Shown here: positions 32,601-40,968 of the stretch, one piece after another
How positions within the stretch are numbered: position 1 is the stretch's first letter
Layout of the letters: each line of letters begins with the position of its first letter
Assembly: GCA_964633205.1 (NCBI GenBank)
Contig: CAZWFN010000033.1
Location: 1-48,865 of the forward strand
DNA: 48,865 nt
Source: CAYVQE01 sp964633205
Lineage (GTDB): Bacteria; Myxococcota; B64-G9
Reading direction: 5' to 3'
Notes under the pieces: model-generated
Databases searched by the model: none
What the model saw: the letters and a program-made list of their open reading frames with translations, nothing else
Told to the model about the DNA's origin: nothing
Translations under genes and position numbers: made by a program

Positions 32601-34245
32601 CCAGCCGGCCGGCGGTGGCCAGATCGGATCCGGCCCGGCCGGCGCTGAAGGTCAGCGCCAGCCGGCGGCCGCCCGCGCCGGCCCGCAGCCCCAACTCGAC
32701 CGGCCCGCGCCAGCGCTGATCCAGCGCCAGCGGATCGGCCGCCAGCTCCAGCCGGCCTTCGGGCCGGGCCGGCAAACCGGTCAGCGAGACCGAGCCGTCG
32801 ATGCGCTCGGCCGCCACCGGACCGAGGCGCAGGCTGCGGCCGCTGAGCCGGCCCTCCAGCGCCAGCGCGTCCAGCGGGCCTTGCAGGGTGGCGTAGAGCG
32901 CGGCCGAGCCGGCGGCCGGGGTGCCGGCCGGCACCAGGCGGCCGAGGTCGGCGATCTCCAACTCCAGCCGGCTCGGATCGAGGCGGAGTTCGGGGGCCAG
33001 ACTCAGCTTCAGGCGGGCAGAGGCCCGACCCTGGGGCAGGGCGAGATCGAGGTCGGCGCTCAGGCGACCGCCGGCCAGCTCGACGTCCAGATCCAGATCG
33101 AGCGGCGCGATCGATGCCAGCCGGCCGTTTACACCGGCATCGATGTGGCCGCGGAGCGCATCCAGTGCGGTGCCGGCCACATCCAGCCGCCAGCGGCCGT
33201 CCAGCCGGCCGGCCGGCGCTGCAGCCAGCAGCGCCCGGGGATCGAGCCGGCGGTGGCTGAGCGCGCCCTCGAGGCGCGGCTCGTCCGGCCACAAGCGGCC
33301 GCTCCAGTCCAGCCGGCCGGCGCCCAGGGCGGCGTGCAGCCGGGCCTCCAGAGCGCCGGGGGCCTCAGCCGCCGGCGCCACCTGCGCCCGCAGCCGCAGC
33401 GCCGCCCGCGGTGTCAAGGCCGGGGCCAGCCAGCGGATCAGGGCCGGGGCCAGCGTGGCCCGCAGCCGGCCGGACAGGGAGCGCAGCTGGCCCGGGTAGG
33501 CCAGTGCGGGCGCGCTCAGCAGGCTGGAGCCCAGCGCCAGCCGGAGATGGTGGATGTCCACCCGCGAGCCGGCGACCGCGGCCCGCGCCGCCAGCTGCAG
33601 CGGCCAGCCGGTCTCCAGCCAGCGACCCGCCAGCGAGTGCAGGCGCAGCTGCAGGCGGCCGGCCGACCAGTCCAGCCAGGCCAGCGCGGACAACCCGGTC
33701 AGCTCGACCTGCTGGTCATCGGGGCGACGCAGCGCCACCCGGCCCCCATCCAGCTGCAGCCGTTCGATGCGCAGCGCGAGCTGCGACGGTTGCTGCTGGT
33801 CCTGCGGGCCGGGGGCGGTCGGCTCCAGGGCCCGCAACAGATCGAGCTGCCCGGCGTCGGTTTGCTGCAGCCACAGCTGCGGTCGAACGAGCCGCAGCCG
33901 CTCGATCGCGATCCGTCCGTCGAGCAGGGCCCAGGGGTCGATCTCCAGTCCGATCCGCTCCACCCGCACCAGTCGTTCACCGGCGGCTCCGCAAAGTTCC
34001 ACCCCCGCGAGCAGCGGTGAGAAGGGCAGCCGCCCGCCGAGCGCGGCCAGGCGCAGCCGGCCGTGGATGGCCGCACTGACCCGGCGCTCGATCAGACCGC
34101 GCAGCGCGTCGCGGGCCCAGGGGGTCTGCAGGGCCCGACCGGCGATGCCGGCCAGGCCGGCCACCACCAGCAGCACCAACAGCAGGGCCCACAGCAGTCG
34201 CCGCAGCCAGCGGCGGAGCCGGGTCTTGGTCGCGCGCCCGGTCAT
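29677..34245 (-). CDS. tamB: Translocation/assembly module protein TamB (AsmA/DUF490 family)
   Basis: The 1522-residue protein starts with a cytoplasmic Arg-rich stub and one transmembrane helix (LLWALLLVLLVVAGLAGIAG). A very long series of beta-strand repeats follows, rich in the phrase LxGxL/RLxLxRxxL, forming the extended hydrophobic groove of the AsmA-like/TamB family. The C-terminal DUF490 part shows the usual ARIAFGGRMPPDPRLDITLEHD, then LSFSSVPAEYSQSQLLAMVLG, and ends with a barrel-targeting strand (VDVLWIKRF). TamB bridges inner and outer membrane and works with TamA in lipid transport and outer-membrane biogenesis. The ATG at 34245 overlaps the tamA stop (TGATG), so the two are translationally coupled. 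Last gene of a four-gene operon. Confidence 0.93.
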   Translation of the reverse strand: MTGRATKTRLRRWLRRLLWALLLVLLVVAGLAGIAGRALQTPWARDALRGLIERRVSAAIHGRLRLAALGGRLPFSPLLAGVELCGAAGERLVRVERIGLEIDPWALLDGRIAIERLRLVRPQLWLQQTDAGQLDLLRALEPTAPGPQDQQQPSQLALRIERLQLDGGRVALRRPDDQQVELTGLSALAWLDWSAGRLQLRLHSLAGRWLETGWPLQLAARAAVAGSRVDIHHLRLALGSSLLSAPALAYPGQLRSLSGRLRATLAPALIRWLAPALTPRAALRLRAQVAPAAEAPGALEARLHAALGAGRLDWSGRLWPDEPRLEGALSHRRLDPRALLAAAPAGRLDGRWRLDVAGTALDALRGHIDAGVNGRLASIAPLDLDLDVELAGGRLSADLDLALPQGRASARLKLSLAPELRLDPSRLELEIADLGRLVPAGTPAAGSAALYATLQGPLDALALEGRLSGRSLRLGPVAAERIDGSVSLTGLPARPEGRLELAADPLALDQRWRGPVELGLRAGAGGRRLALTFSAGRAGSDLATAGRLELERDSGGRLVAARIERLRLDLGPHRWRARGGRLVRDGRRLELRDLRLASAAGQLELAGTLLDGELQRLALRLRGLDLAALGQALPLAGADGLCGRVGLRLELDRGAGGLQAELQSRLREVCPLVADQTVSGHLAASLRRGRLQGRLQLDSGTAALELSLAARAPAEPWDVAGWAGLRPAALESLRLRFEGLDLERVYSAAGSDARPLTGTASGRIDVAGEGRRIALQLALTEGRLQPLAAALSATWQATVDGRRLETSADADLGALGRIELRAAGQLAGPPLQASGWKLPEREQLEGAVLHWRDAKLGDWIDQLERSPLFGRPELTEQLADVSGRAEAELELDRGARELRGMLRLDRLRRANMGVAAELQLELTAGADKSRAQLRSHFGEQKLLTADIALQAGLAALVRGPEAWLDAAMSGQLELHPTAVTPLLAVAGYQDAASGQLQASFRFSGQPGDPRLQGRLQLEKLALAQVALGDLTLRADVDRRQSQLVLESSQPDGGILNAHGRMQHAGGELAAELRADGFQLAPAAELMRTLGGPLVDFSGALSADVRLGGSLEQPRPRGWLYVDAGSLLALQGQRPIEQLTLAGRIGPDWLRLDLKGRMGAGRLGLSLDAGMHRYRPQTVDASVTAEALPVVAGGMLLAVDLEGRLQAELEEALWRGRFDVDRALVRLPQGKALQLHPADLPEEVTFVGAGAPEPPAEPEAERTDQTPRQPAAGAAALVRVPADFRLAVKAPGTITVRDEGAELRLKSDLELSRVGGQLSITGTVEALQGRLSLFERIYEVRQARIAFGGRMPPDPRLDITLEHDFAVATVRIHARGSASQPELSFSSVPAEYSQSQLLAMVLGGEPGEKSTADEDLQLQDQALDAAAGMLLSGLRGILRRALPIDTLGIETSTQEETTTAELVVGKWITEDLFVAYRYRMGADEDENANAVEVQYRLGRDWILEGFYGDGAEGGVDVLWIKRF

Positions 34246-36245
34246 CAGAACGCCTGTCCCAGGCTGATGTGAAAGGCGTAGGGGGTGTCCGGTTGCGGTT
34301 GGCCGGCACCGGTACGGTTCAGCCGCCAGCCGAAGTCGAAGCGCACCGGCCCCACCGGCGTGTGGTAGCGCAGCCCGCCGCCGGCGGCCCAATGCAGGTT
34401 CAGCGGATCGAGCGCCTCGATGCGGCGGGTCACGTCGGCGCCGTCGACAAAGGCCACCAGCCCGAACCAGTTGCCCCAGAGCCGGAACGCGTCGAAGCGC
34501 AGCTCCAGGCTGGTCTCCAGCTGCGCCTGGCCGCCGACGGGTACGGTCTTGCCCTGCGGGTTGTTGGCCAGCGGGCTGAGCTGCTGCTGGGAGAAGCCGC
34601 GCTGGCTGCTGGCGCCGCCGGAGAAGTAACGCTGGGTGATGGGCAGGCCGCCGGACGTCCAGGGCGCCCAGCCGAAGCGCAGCCGGCCGGCCAGCACCAG
34701 CCGCTCGTGCAGCGGCACGTAACCCCGCGCCTCGGGGGTCAGCTTGAGGTAGTCGAAGGTGCCGCCGGCCCAACGGCCGCCCTGTTCCAGAAACAAGCCC
34801 AGCCAGAAGCCCAGCCGTGGCCGCATCGGGTTGTCGCGGCCGTCGTAGGTCAGGGCCTGCTCGAAGAAGGCCAGCCGGTAAGGGTTGCGCAGGCCCAGCC
34901 GGTCGCGGGCCGAATCCTCGATCGCACGGTCGACCTGCAAAAAGGTCTGGTAGCGGAACCGGTAGCCGGCGTTGAGCACCAGCCGATCGGAGAGGAAGGC
35001 CCGGTGGAAGCGCAGCCGGCTCTCCAGCCCCTGGATCCGGTAGGCCTCGGTCTCGATCAGGTCCCAACCCACCTCGACTCCGGCGCGCAGCCGCGGGAGC
35101 AGGAAGTCGGCCTGCTCCAGCCCGACGCTGGCTTCGCCGGCGAAGCCCTCGCGGCTGTCGTCCTCGGGCAAGAACTGGTAGGCCGGCCGCAGTCGCAGCC
35201 GCAGGGTGTTGAGCGGATGCAGCAGCCCGTGCAGGCTGTAGTCGGCCCGGGCGCGGAGCTCGTAGCGGGTCTGGTCGATGCCGGCCCCGACGCCGAGCTT
35301 GAGCTCGTGGGGCAGGCCTTCGATCAGGGTGATGTCGACCGGCACCTCGGCCGGACGGTTTTCGTGTTCCAGCTCGATGGCCACCGAGCTGAATACCTCG
35401 AGACCGAACAGACGCTGGCGGGTCAGCGCGATCGCCTCCGGATCCGTCGGCTCACCTTCTTGCCAGGCGATGCGCTGGCGCACCGCCTGTTCGGGTATCC
35501 GGTCGATCCCGTGAACCCGCGTCCGGCCGAAGCGGGTTCGCGGCCCGGCATCGACGCTGAACACGATCGTCACCGCGCGGGCCTGGCGGTCGACCCGGAC
35601 CGCGCCGGTCACCTCGCCGTGGGCGAAGCCCAGCTCGCGCACCAGTTCCGCCAGCCGCTGGCGGGCGTCTTCGAACTCCTGATGGCGGTAGATGGCTCCG
35701 GTCTCGAGCTGGTGGCCGGCCTGCAGCCGCTGGCGCTGCTCCGCGTTCAGCGCCTCGCCGCCGGTAATGCGTACCTGCTTGATATGGCTGGGCTGACCCT
35801 CCTCGACGTGGAACACGACGCGGAAGGCGCCCGGCTCCAGCGGGCGGCTGTCCACGGCCACCACCCGGGCCGAAAAATAGCCGTGGCGGGCGTAGTAGGT
35901 CTCGATGCGCTGGCGGTCGGCGCGCACCAGCAGCGGGTCGTAGGCCGCCCGCTCGACCCAGATCCAGCCCCGCGGCGGGTGGGTGGCCAGGCCCTCCAGC
36001 ACGTCGTCCTCATCCAGGGCCGCGGCGCCTTCGAGCTCCACCTCGTGCACCTGTCGCTCCGGCGGTGGCGGCTCGGTCGCCCCCAGCCCCAGGCCGCCGG
36101 CACAGCCGGCCAACCCGGCCCACAGCAGCAACCAGCCCGTGCCGCTGAGCGGCCGGGTTCTCCCGTGCCCCCCGGCGCGGCGGCCGGCGACGATGCCCGG
36201 TGCCCCGGGCGATCCCGGGCGTACCTGTGCGGTTGCAGCCAGCAA
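34245..36245 (-). CDS. tamA: Outer-membrane assembly factor TamA (Omp85 family)
   Basis: The Omp85-family protein has POTRA-like domains at about residues 65-300 (VHEVELEGAAALDEDDVLEGL; HIKQVRITGGEALNAEQ; TRFGRTRVHGIDRIPEQAV) and a C-terminal 16-stranded barrel (RLRPAYQFLP ... RYFSGGASSQRGFS, the last being the conserved lid-region RGF motif) with a terminal Phe (ISLGQAF). Its size fits TamA better than BamA. The start is uncertain: the open frame allows TTG at 36245 with a poorly spaced GGGGGGAG, and no in-frame ATG or GTG lies before the signal. A lipobox-like LAGC near residue 48 suggests either a long N-terminal region or a wrong start. It lies 42 bp after the small membrane protein gene and overlaps tamB by one base. 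Confidence 0.87.
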   Translation of the reverse strand: MLAATAQVRPGSPGAPGIVAGRRAGGHGRTRPLSGTGWLLLWAGLAGCAGGLGLGATEPPPPERQVHEVELEGAAALDEDDVLEGLATHPPRGWIWVERAAYDPLLVRADRQRIETYYARHGYFSARVVAVDSRPLEPGAFRVVFHVEEGQPSHIKQVRITGGEALNAEQRQRLQAGHQLETGAIYRHQEFEDARQRLAELVRELGFAHGEVTGAVRVDRQARAVTIVFSVDAGPRTRFGRTRVHGIDRIPEQAVRQRIAWQEGEPTDPEAIALTRQRLFGLEVFSSVAIELEHENRPAEVPVDITLIEGLPHELKLGVGAGIDQTRYELRARADYSLHGLLHPLNTLRLRLRPAYQFLPEDDSREGFAGEASVGLEQADFLLPRLRAGVEVGWDLIETEAYRIQGLESRLRFHRAFLSDRLVLNAGYRFRYQTFLQVDRAIEDSARDRLGLRNPYRLAFFEQALTYDGRDNPMRPRLGFWLGLFLEQGGRWAGGTFDYLKLTPEARGYVPLHERLVLAGRLRFGWAPWTSGGLPITQRYFSGGASSQRGFSQQQLSPLANNPQGKTVPVGGQAQLETSLELRFDAFRLWGNWFGLVAFVDGADVTRRIEALDPLNLHWAAGGGLRYHTPVGPVRFDFGWRLNRTGAGQPQPDTPYAFHISLGQAF

Positions 36246-36287
36246 GCTCCCCCCGCGATCGGTCGGGTCGGCTCCAGGAGCCAGTCG

Positions 36288-36866
36288 TTACTCCTGGGCC
36301 CGCAGCGGCTGGGCGATGCGCTGCTCGAACCAGTCCAGCAGGCGCTGCTCGCCGGGCCGCAGCCACCAGCCGACGACCAGGTGGATGGCGACCGGAACCA
36401 GCGCCATCCACAGCAACGGCTCGGCTTCCAGGCCGCCGCCCGGTGCAGCCACGAACAGCACCACCGCGCCCATGAGCGCCGGAGCCTCGACCAGCGCCAG
36501 GCGGATGATCAGCAGCGTCTGGTACTGGTTGGCCGCCCAGCCGGCCCAACCGGCGGCATCGAGCCCGGCCGGGATGCGCTGGGCCAAGGTTTCCGGCCTG
36601 AGCATCAGGTCGGGAAGCAGCTTGGCTGCGGCATAGCTGCCGATGGCGACCGCGGCCGTGGCCAGCAACAGCATGCTGCCCAACTCGGTCCGCGGCGCGG
36701 CGCCGGCGGACGCGGGCTGGTGGGCGAGCACCAGCGCCACCGCCGCCAGCAGCAGCGGGGTGAGTGTCAGCACGGCGTGGATCAGGCGCAGGGTCTGCAG
36801 CCGTTGCGCCGGCAGGGCCTGGCGCAGGGTCTGGCGGTCGGGTGTGGAGATGGTCTCGGCGTTCAA
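36288..36866 (-). CDS. Small membrane protein with four transmembrane helices
   Basis: The 192-residue protein has four hydrophobic segments at about residues 28-48, 60-84, 111-137 and 145-165 and short charged ends. No conserved motif was recognised. The start is TTG at 36866, chosen because AAAGGAGG lies 6 nt upstream and the TTG overlaps the previous stop codon as TTGA. An upstream frame in the same phase is Arg/Pro-rich and lies within the oxidoreductase gene, so it is rejected. It is the second gene of the crtI-like/tamA/tamB operon, which suggests an envelope role, but no function can be given. Confidence 0.72.
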   Translation of the reverse strand: MNAETISTPDRQTLRQALPAQRLQTLRLIHAVLTLTPLLLAAVALVLAHQPASAGAAPRTELGSMLLLATAAVAIGSYAAAKLLPDLMLRPETLAQRIPAGLDAAGWAGWAANQYQTLLIIRLALVEAPALMGAVVLFVAAPGGGLEAEPLLWMALVPVAIHLVVGWWLRPGEQRLLDWFEQRIAQPLRAQE

Positions 36867-38416
36867 GGCTTTCCTCCTTTTGCCGTCTCGGGCACGACGT
36901 CGGTTTCGGGCTCCGGGCCCAGGCCGGTGTGGAAGCGCCGGCCCTGGCGCCGGCAGAGCCGGGCGATCAGGCTGCGGCCGTCCAGGGCGGCGCCGGCCAG
37001 GCCGGCATCGGCCGCGGCCCACTGGCCCACCATGTGGAAGCGCTCTAGACCGGGCAGTCGCCGGCTCAGACCGCGGCGCCGGATGCGGCCGGCGCCGTAG
37101 GCCGGTGGCCAGGGGTGGCAGCCGCGGTAGTTGCCGGTCAGCCGTTCGCGCGCCGCCGGCGTGATGACCTCGGACTGCTCGACCTGCTGGCTCAGGCCGG
37201 CAAAGCGCGCCTCCAGGCGCTGGATCGCCGCCGCGGTCAGCTCCTGCTCGGCGCGGCTGCAGGCGGCCGCATCGTCGCGTTGCAGGTCACGCCAGCGGCG
37301 GTAGCCGGCGCGGGTGGTGATGCGCATGACGCCCTTGCCGGCCGGCGCCAGCCCACTGCCCTCGTGGAACAGATCGACCAGCAACGACGGGCGCGGGCCG
37401 TCGGCCAGCTCCAGGGGTGGATCCAGCAGCAGCACCAGCCGTTCGGGTTCGTCGAGCAGATCGCGGGCCAGGCCCAGTTGGATGACCAGGCCCTGCGGTT
37501 GCCGGTCGGGCGCCGCCTCGTAGTACAGGTCGATGGCCGGGCTGGTATAGCGACCGCCCAGCAGGCGGTAGATGGTGGTGTAGCCGTCGGCGGCCGAGAT
37601 CACCCGGTCGGCCAGGTGGGTCTCTCCGCTGGCCAGGCGCACGCCGACGGCCCGGTCGCGCTCGACCAGCACCTCGACCACCGGGCTGGCGCAGACCAGC
37701 TCAGCGCCCAGTGCCGCCAGCCGCCGGGCCATGCGCCCGATCAGCGCGGCCGAGCCGCCCCGGGGCCAACCGCCGTCCCCGGCGACCAACCCGGCCAGAC
37801 ACAGCAGGTGGTCGAGCAGCGGCACCTGGTCGGCCGGGCGGTCGAAGTGGGCGTGGCGCAGCCCGCGGGCCAAAAAGGGGTCGCGGAAGCGCTCGGCGAA
37901 ACGGTCCAGGCTGATGTGTCCGGCCCGGCGGATCAGGCCGGCCCGCAGCACGCGGCGCAGCCGGTCCTGGGCGCCGCCGCGCCTGACCGCCAGCGGGTCC
38001 AGGCCGGCGAGGCGGCGGATGGCGCCGGTGTAGCGCCGGATGTGGCGGGCGTCGATCGGCGAGCGGTGCAGCAGGCGTTGCTCCAGCCGCCCCAGCTCGG
38101 TGGGCAGCTCCAGCGCCTGGCCGGTGGTCGACTCGACGCGGACGAAGGTGCTCGGATGGTCGACGGCCGCGGGATCAAGCGCGTTCAGCTCGCGCCAGAG
38201 GTGGTGCAGCGGGCTGGTGGCTGCGCTGCCGGTCAAGTGCCGCGGGCCGTGCTCGAAGCGGTATTCACCGCGCTGCCAGCCGGCACAGATTCCACCGGGC
38301 CGCTGCTGCTGCTCGAACACGGTGACCGCGAAGCCGTTCTGCCGGGCGTAGCAGGCGGTGGCCAGTCCGGCCACCCCGGCCCCGATGACGATCAGGCTGT
38401 GCTGTCTCTCGGACAT
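36863..38416 (-). CDS. CrtI/phytoene desaturase-like FAD-dependent oxidoreductase
   Basis: The 517-residue flavoprotein opens with a dinucleotide-binding fold (LIVIGAGVAGLATACYARQNG) followed by the FAD motif VTVFEQQQRPGG, and closes with the family C-terminal block FHMVGQWAAADAGLAGAALDGRS. This places it with CrtI-type desaturases, retinol saturases and related NAD(P)-binding flavoproteins, which desaturate or saturate polyenes. Substrate is unknown. No other carotenoid gene is nearby; it heads the operon with tamA and tamB, so a role in lipid or membrane modification is the inference. The ATG at 38416 follows GGGGAG. A good sigma-70 promoter lies upstream at 38456-38484. Confidence 0.85.
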   Translation of the reverse strand: MSERQHSLIVIGAGVAGLATACYARQNGFAVTVFEQQQRPGGICAGWQRGEYRFEHGPRHLTGSAATSPLHHLWRELNALDPAAVDHPSTFVRVESTTGQALELPTELGRLEQRLLHRSPIDARHIRRYTGAIRRLAGLDPLAVRRGGAQDRLRRVLRAGLIRRAGHISLDRFAERFRDPFLARGLRHAHFDRPADQVPLLDHLLCLAGLVAGDGGWPRGGSAALIGRMARRLAALGAELVCASPVVEVLVERDRAVGVRLASGETHLADRVISAADGYTTIYRLLGGRYTSPAIDLYYEAAPDRQPQGLVIQLGLARDLLDEPERLVLLLDPPLELADGPRPSLLVDLFHEGSGLAPAGKGVMRITTRAGYRRWRDLQRDDAAACSRAEQELTAAAIQRLEARFAGLSQQVEQSEVITPAARERLTGNYRGCHPWPPAYGAGRIRRRGLSRRLPGLERFHMVGQWAAADAGLAGAALDGRSLIARLCRRQGRRFHTGLGPEPETDVVPETAKGGKP

Positions 38417-38455
38417 GCGCTCCCCGGCGATGACCGCATACGCATACGGCAGAGC

Positions 38456-38484
38456 ACTATAATCACTGGATCGCGCATCGACAA
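38456..38484 (-). promoter_or_regulatory. Sigma-70-type promoter of the oxidoreductase-TamAB operon
   Basis: On the minus strand TTGTCG (38484-38479) and TATAGT (38461-38456) are separated by exactly 17 nt. They match the consensus at 4/6 and 5/6. The -10 ends 40 nt upstream of the ATG at 38416. Confidence 0.6.
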
Positions 38485-38499
38485 GGCGCTTGGTAAGTG

Positions 38500-38671
38500 T
38501 TCCAATGTCGGCGCGCGTGAAGCGCGCCGCGCGAGCGAGCGGGTCGGGGCCGAGCTGCAGGTGCGCCCCGGTGGGTCGGTGGATGCGCTGCACGAGCGGC
38601 TGGCGGCGGTGTGCCAGGACCTGGATCTGAGCTACGATCTGGCGCCGGTGCCCGAACGGCCCACCGGCTGA
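38500..38671 (+). pseudogene. Possible ACT-domain gene remnant
   Basis: The plus-strand frame ending TGA at 38669-38671 carries AELQVRPGGSVDALHERL and AAVCQDLDLSYDLAPV, which resemble the last third of an ACT domain of the GcvR or PurU type. No ATG, GTG or other acceptable start with a ribosome site lies before it, and the frame is continuous with the open antisense frame of the oxidoreductase gene. It could be a 5'-truncated gene remnant or chance. The 5' limit given is arbitrary. Confidence 0.22.
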
Positions 38672-38681
38672 GGCGGCGGGC

Positions 38682-40808
38682 TCACCAGCGGATCAACAGC
38701 AGGTCGTCGGGATCGGTCTGGGTACAGGCCGCCACCGGCCGCCCCTGGCTGTCGATGGCCAGGCTGGCGTGCTGTCCCTGGTCCAGCCAGGGCCACATCA
38801 CCAGCTGCGACCAGCTGCCGGCGTTTTGGCGCAGGTAGATCAGGGCCTGGCTGGTGGCCAGCGCGTGCAGCCGACCGCTCCCGTCGGCCGTGAAGGCCAG
38901 GTCACGGGCCGCCAGACCCTCGGCGGCCACCTCGGTCCGCCAGACGTTGTCGACCGACCAGGCGTGGATGACCTGTTCGGCGGCGGTCGCGGCCCATAGC
39001 AGATGCGGCCGCTGTTGGTGGTCCAGGGCCAGTTCGAGACCGGTGCCCCGGGGGTCGCCGGCCACGCGTCTGACCTGCCAGTGCTGGCTCCGGCGTTCGG
39101 CGTAGACGATCTGCTGCTGGTCGGGCTCGACCCAGGCGGCGTGCACATGCTCGCCGTCGAAGGCCAGGCACGGGTTGCGAACCTCTTCGCGGGCGACCAC
39201 CGACCACAGGGTCCATGATTGGCCGCGGATGGCGAGCATCACCCGCCTGGCCTGCGGGTCGAAGTAGATCACCATCGGCTGACCGTCGCGCCCCAGGGCC
39301 ATGTCCAGCCAGCGTTCGCCGGCCATCGGATCCACCTGCTGAATGGTCTCGAAGGTCCAGCTCCCATCTTGGTAGCGGCCGTACAGAAGCTGTCGGCTGA
39401 TGCGATCGTACATGGCGGCGTGCATGCCGCCGGCCGGGTCGTTGACCAGCACGTGGTGGACTCCCTGGACCGGGTGACCGAAATAGGTGTCCTGGAACTC
39501 CCAGCCGAAGGGATTCCAGCGCGCCATGCGCAGCGGAGCGGTGGAATGGGTATAGATCAGGCGGGGACGATCCAGCTCGTCGAGCACCAGCGCGGTGTGG
39601 TCGGAGTAGATGCTGTACCGCGATTCGACGATCTCGACGTCGAATTCGCAGCAGCCCCCGGCGCAGGCGTGTTGGCCTTCGGGGCAGGGGGCGCAGTCGG
39701 TGTCGTCGATGTGGCCGCAGCCGGCCGGGCAGCAGCCGTCGCCCGAGAGGCAGGCCTGGATCGGATCGTGGCGGCAGTAGCTGCTGCAGTCGTCGGCGCT
39801 GGCGAAGGCGTGATCCACGGTGCAGGCATCGCCGTCGTCGCAGTCGGCGCTGGAGCGCGGGCAGCTCTCCGGCGGATCGCAGGTCTCGCCCGGTTCGACG
39901 ACCGCGTTGCCGCAGACCGGCTCGCAGTCGCCGTCGTTCAGGGCGTTACAGCCCTGGCCGCAGCAGCCGTCGCCGTCCAGGCAGGCATCCAGCGGCTGCT
40001 GCACGCAGTGGGCGCTGCAGTCGGCGGCGCTGCCGGCCAGCCTGCCCGTGGTGCAGGCGTCGCCGTCGTCGCAGTCGGCGTCGGACTGCGGGCAGGCGCC
40101 CGGCGGGTCGCAGGTCTCGTCGGCCTCGAGCACGCCGTTGCCGCAGACCGGGGCACAGTCGGGATCGGTCGCGCCGTCGCAGCCCGCGGGGCAGCAGCCA
40201 TCGCCGGCGGCGCACAGGGTGATGGCCTGGTGGCTGCAGCTGGCGCTGCAGCTGGCGGCCGCGCCCAGCAGGGCATCGGCGGTACAGGCGTCGCCGTCGT
40301 CGCAGTCGGCGTCGGACTGCGGGCAGGAGCCCGGCGGATCGCAGGTCTCGCCCGCCTCGATGGTGCCGTTGCCGCAGCTGGCCGAGCAGTCGTCGTCGCT
40401 TTCGGCGTCGCAGCCGCCCGGGCAGCAGCCGTCGCCGTCGACACAGGCGGTGATGGGCTCGTAGCTGCAGGCGGCCGAGCAGGCCTCGGCGGAGCCGACC
40501 AGGCGGTCGCGGGTGCAGGCCTGGCGATCGTCGCAATCGGTTGGGCAGTTGCCGTCGCAGGTCTCGCCGGCGTCGATCTGGCCGTTGCCGCAGAACAGGC
40601 TGCAATCGGCGTCATCGGTGGCGAAGCAGCCGGCCGGGCAGCAGCCGTCGCTCGGGCCGCAGGGGCTGGTATCGCTGCAGGTGCTGCCGCCGCCGCAGCC
40701 GGCGGCCAGCCCGAGCAGCCCGAAGAGTCCGATCAGCCCCAGCAGGCCGCTGGGGATTGCGGGGTTCCGGTTTCCTTTGAGCTCGAACAGCGTGGTCTTG
40801 CGCATCAT
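38682..40808 (-). CDS. Cys-rich repeat lipoprotein with C-terminal beta-propeller-like domain
   Basis: The 708-residue protein has a lipoprotein signal ending LAAGC. Four Cys-rich repeats of about 65 residues follow, with the pattern CGNGxxEAGETCDPP...CPQSDADCDDGDACT...DGCCPAGC (residues about 70-360). A C-terminal region of about 330 residues has recurring blades such as LDELDRPRLIYTHS, GRDGQPMVIYFDP and LDHQQRPHLLWAA, the shape of a BNR/propeller-type six- or seven-bladed domain. It is therefore probably a surface recognition protein. The first of two adjacent ATG codons (40808) is given; the second (40805) has better spacing from GGGAG. A perfect sigma-54 promoter lies 42 nt upstream. Confidence 0.85.
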   Translation of the reverse strand: MMRKTTLFELKGNRNPAIPSGLLGLIGLFGLLGLAAGCGGGSTCSDTSPCGPSDGCCPAGCFATDDADCSLFCGNGQIDAGETCDGNCPTDCDDRQACTRDRLVGSAEACSAACSYEPITACVDGDGCCPGGCDAESDDDCSASCGNGTIEAGETCDPPGSCPQSDADCDDGDACTADALLGAAASCSASCSHQAITLCAAGDGCCPAGCDGATDPDCAPVCGNGVLEADETCDPPGACPQSDADCDDGDACTTGRLAGSAADCSAHCVQQPLDACLDGDGCCGQGCNALNDGDCEPVCGNAVVEPGETCDPPESCPRSSADCDDGDACTVDHAFASADDCSSYCRHDPIQACLSGDGCCPAGCGHIDDTDCAPCPEGQHACAGGCCEFDVEIVESRYSIYSDHTALVLDELDRPRLIYTHSTAPLRMARWNPFGWEFQDTYFGHPVQGVHHVLVNDPAGGMHAAMYDRISRQLLYGRYQDGSWTFETIQQVDPMAGERWLDMALGRDGQPMVIYFDPQARRVMLAIRGQSWTLWSVVAREEVRNPCLAFDGEHVHAAWVEPDQQQIVYAERRSQHWQVRRVAGDPRGTGLELALDHQQRPHLLWAATAAEQVIHAWSVDNVWRTEVAAEGLAARDLAFTADGSGRLHALATSQALIYLRQNAGSWSQLVMWPWLDQGQHASLAIDSQGRPVAACTQTDPDDLLLIRW

Positions 40809-40849
40809 CCTCTCCCTGTCTCGGTTTGAAGGTTCGGCCGTCGTCTCTG

Positions 40850-40864
40850 GCAAGGGCCGTGCCA
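40850..40864 (-). promoter_or_regulatory. Sigma-54 promoter of the beta-propeller lipoprotein gene
   Basis: The minus strand reads TGGCACG-GCCC-TTGC, all 11 fixed bases of the consensus, 42 nt upstream of the start at 40808. Confidence 0.82.
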
Positions 40865-40913
40865 GAAGGGGAGGATGCGCTTTTTCAGGGACTTGGGGCG
40901 GGGTGAGAAGATG

Positions 40914-40958
40914 GGGGTGTCCGGATTCCGGACACCCCGTCCGAAAAATCCGGACACC
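40914..40958. terminator. Palindrome cluster, probable terminator after the lipoprotein at 42843
   Basis: GGGGTGTCCGG (40914-40924) and CCGGACACCCC (40928-40938) form a perfect 11-bp stem with a 3-nt loop. A third arm, CCGGACACC (40950-40958), could pair with the first instead, giving two exclusive hairpins. It lies just after the stop of the gene ending at 40969. There is no clean T-run. Confidence 0.5.
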
Positions 40959-40968
40959 GGTGGTCGGC

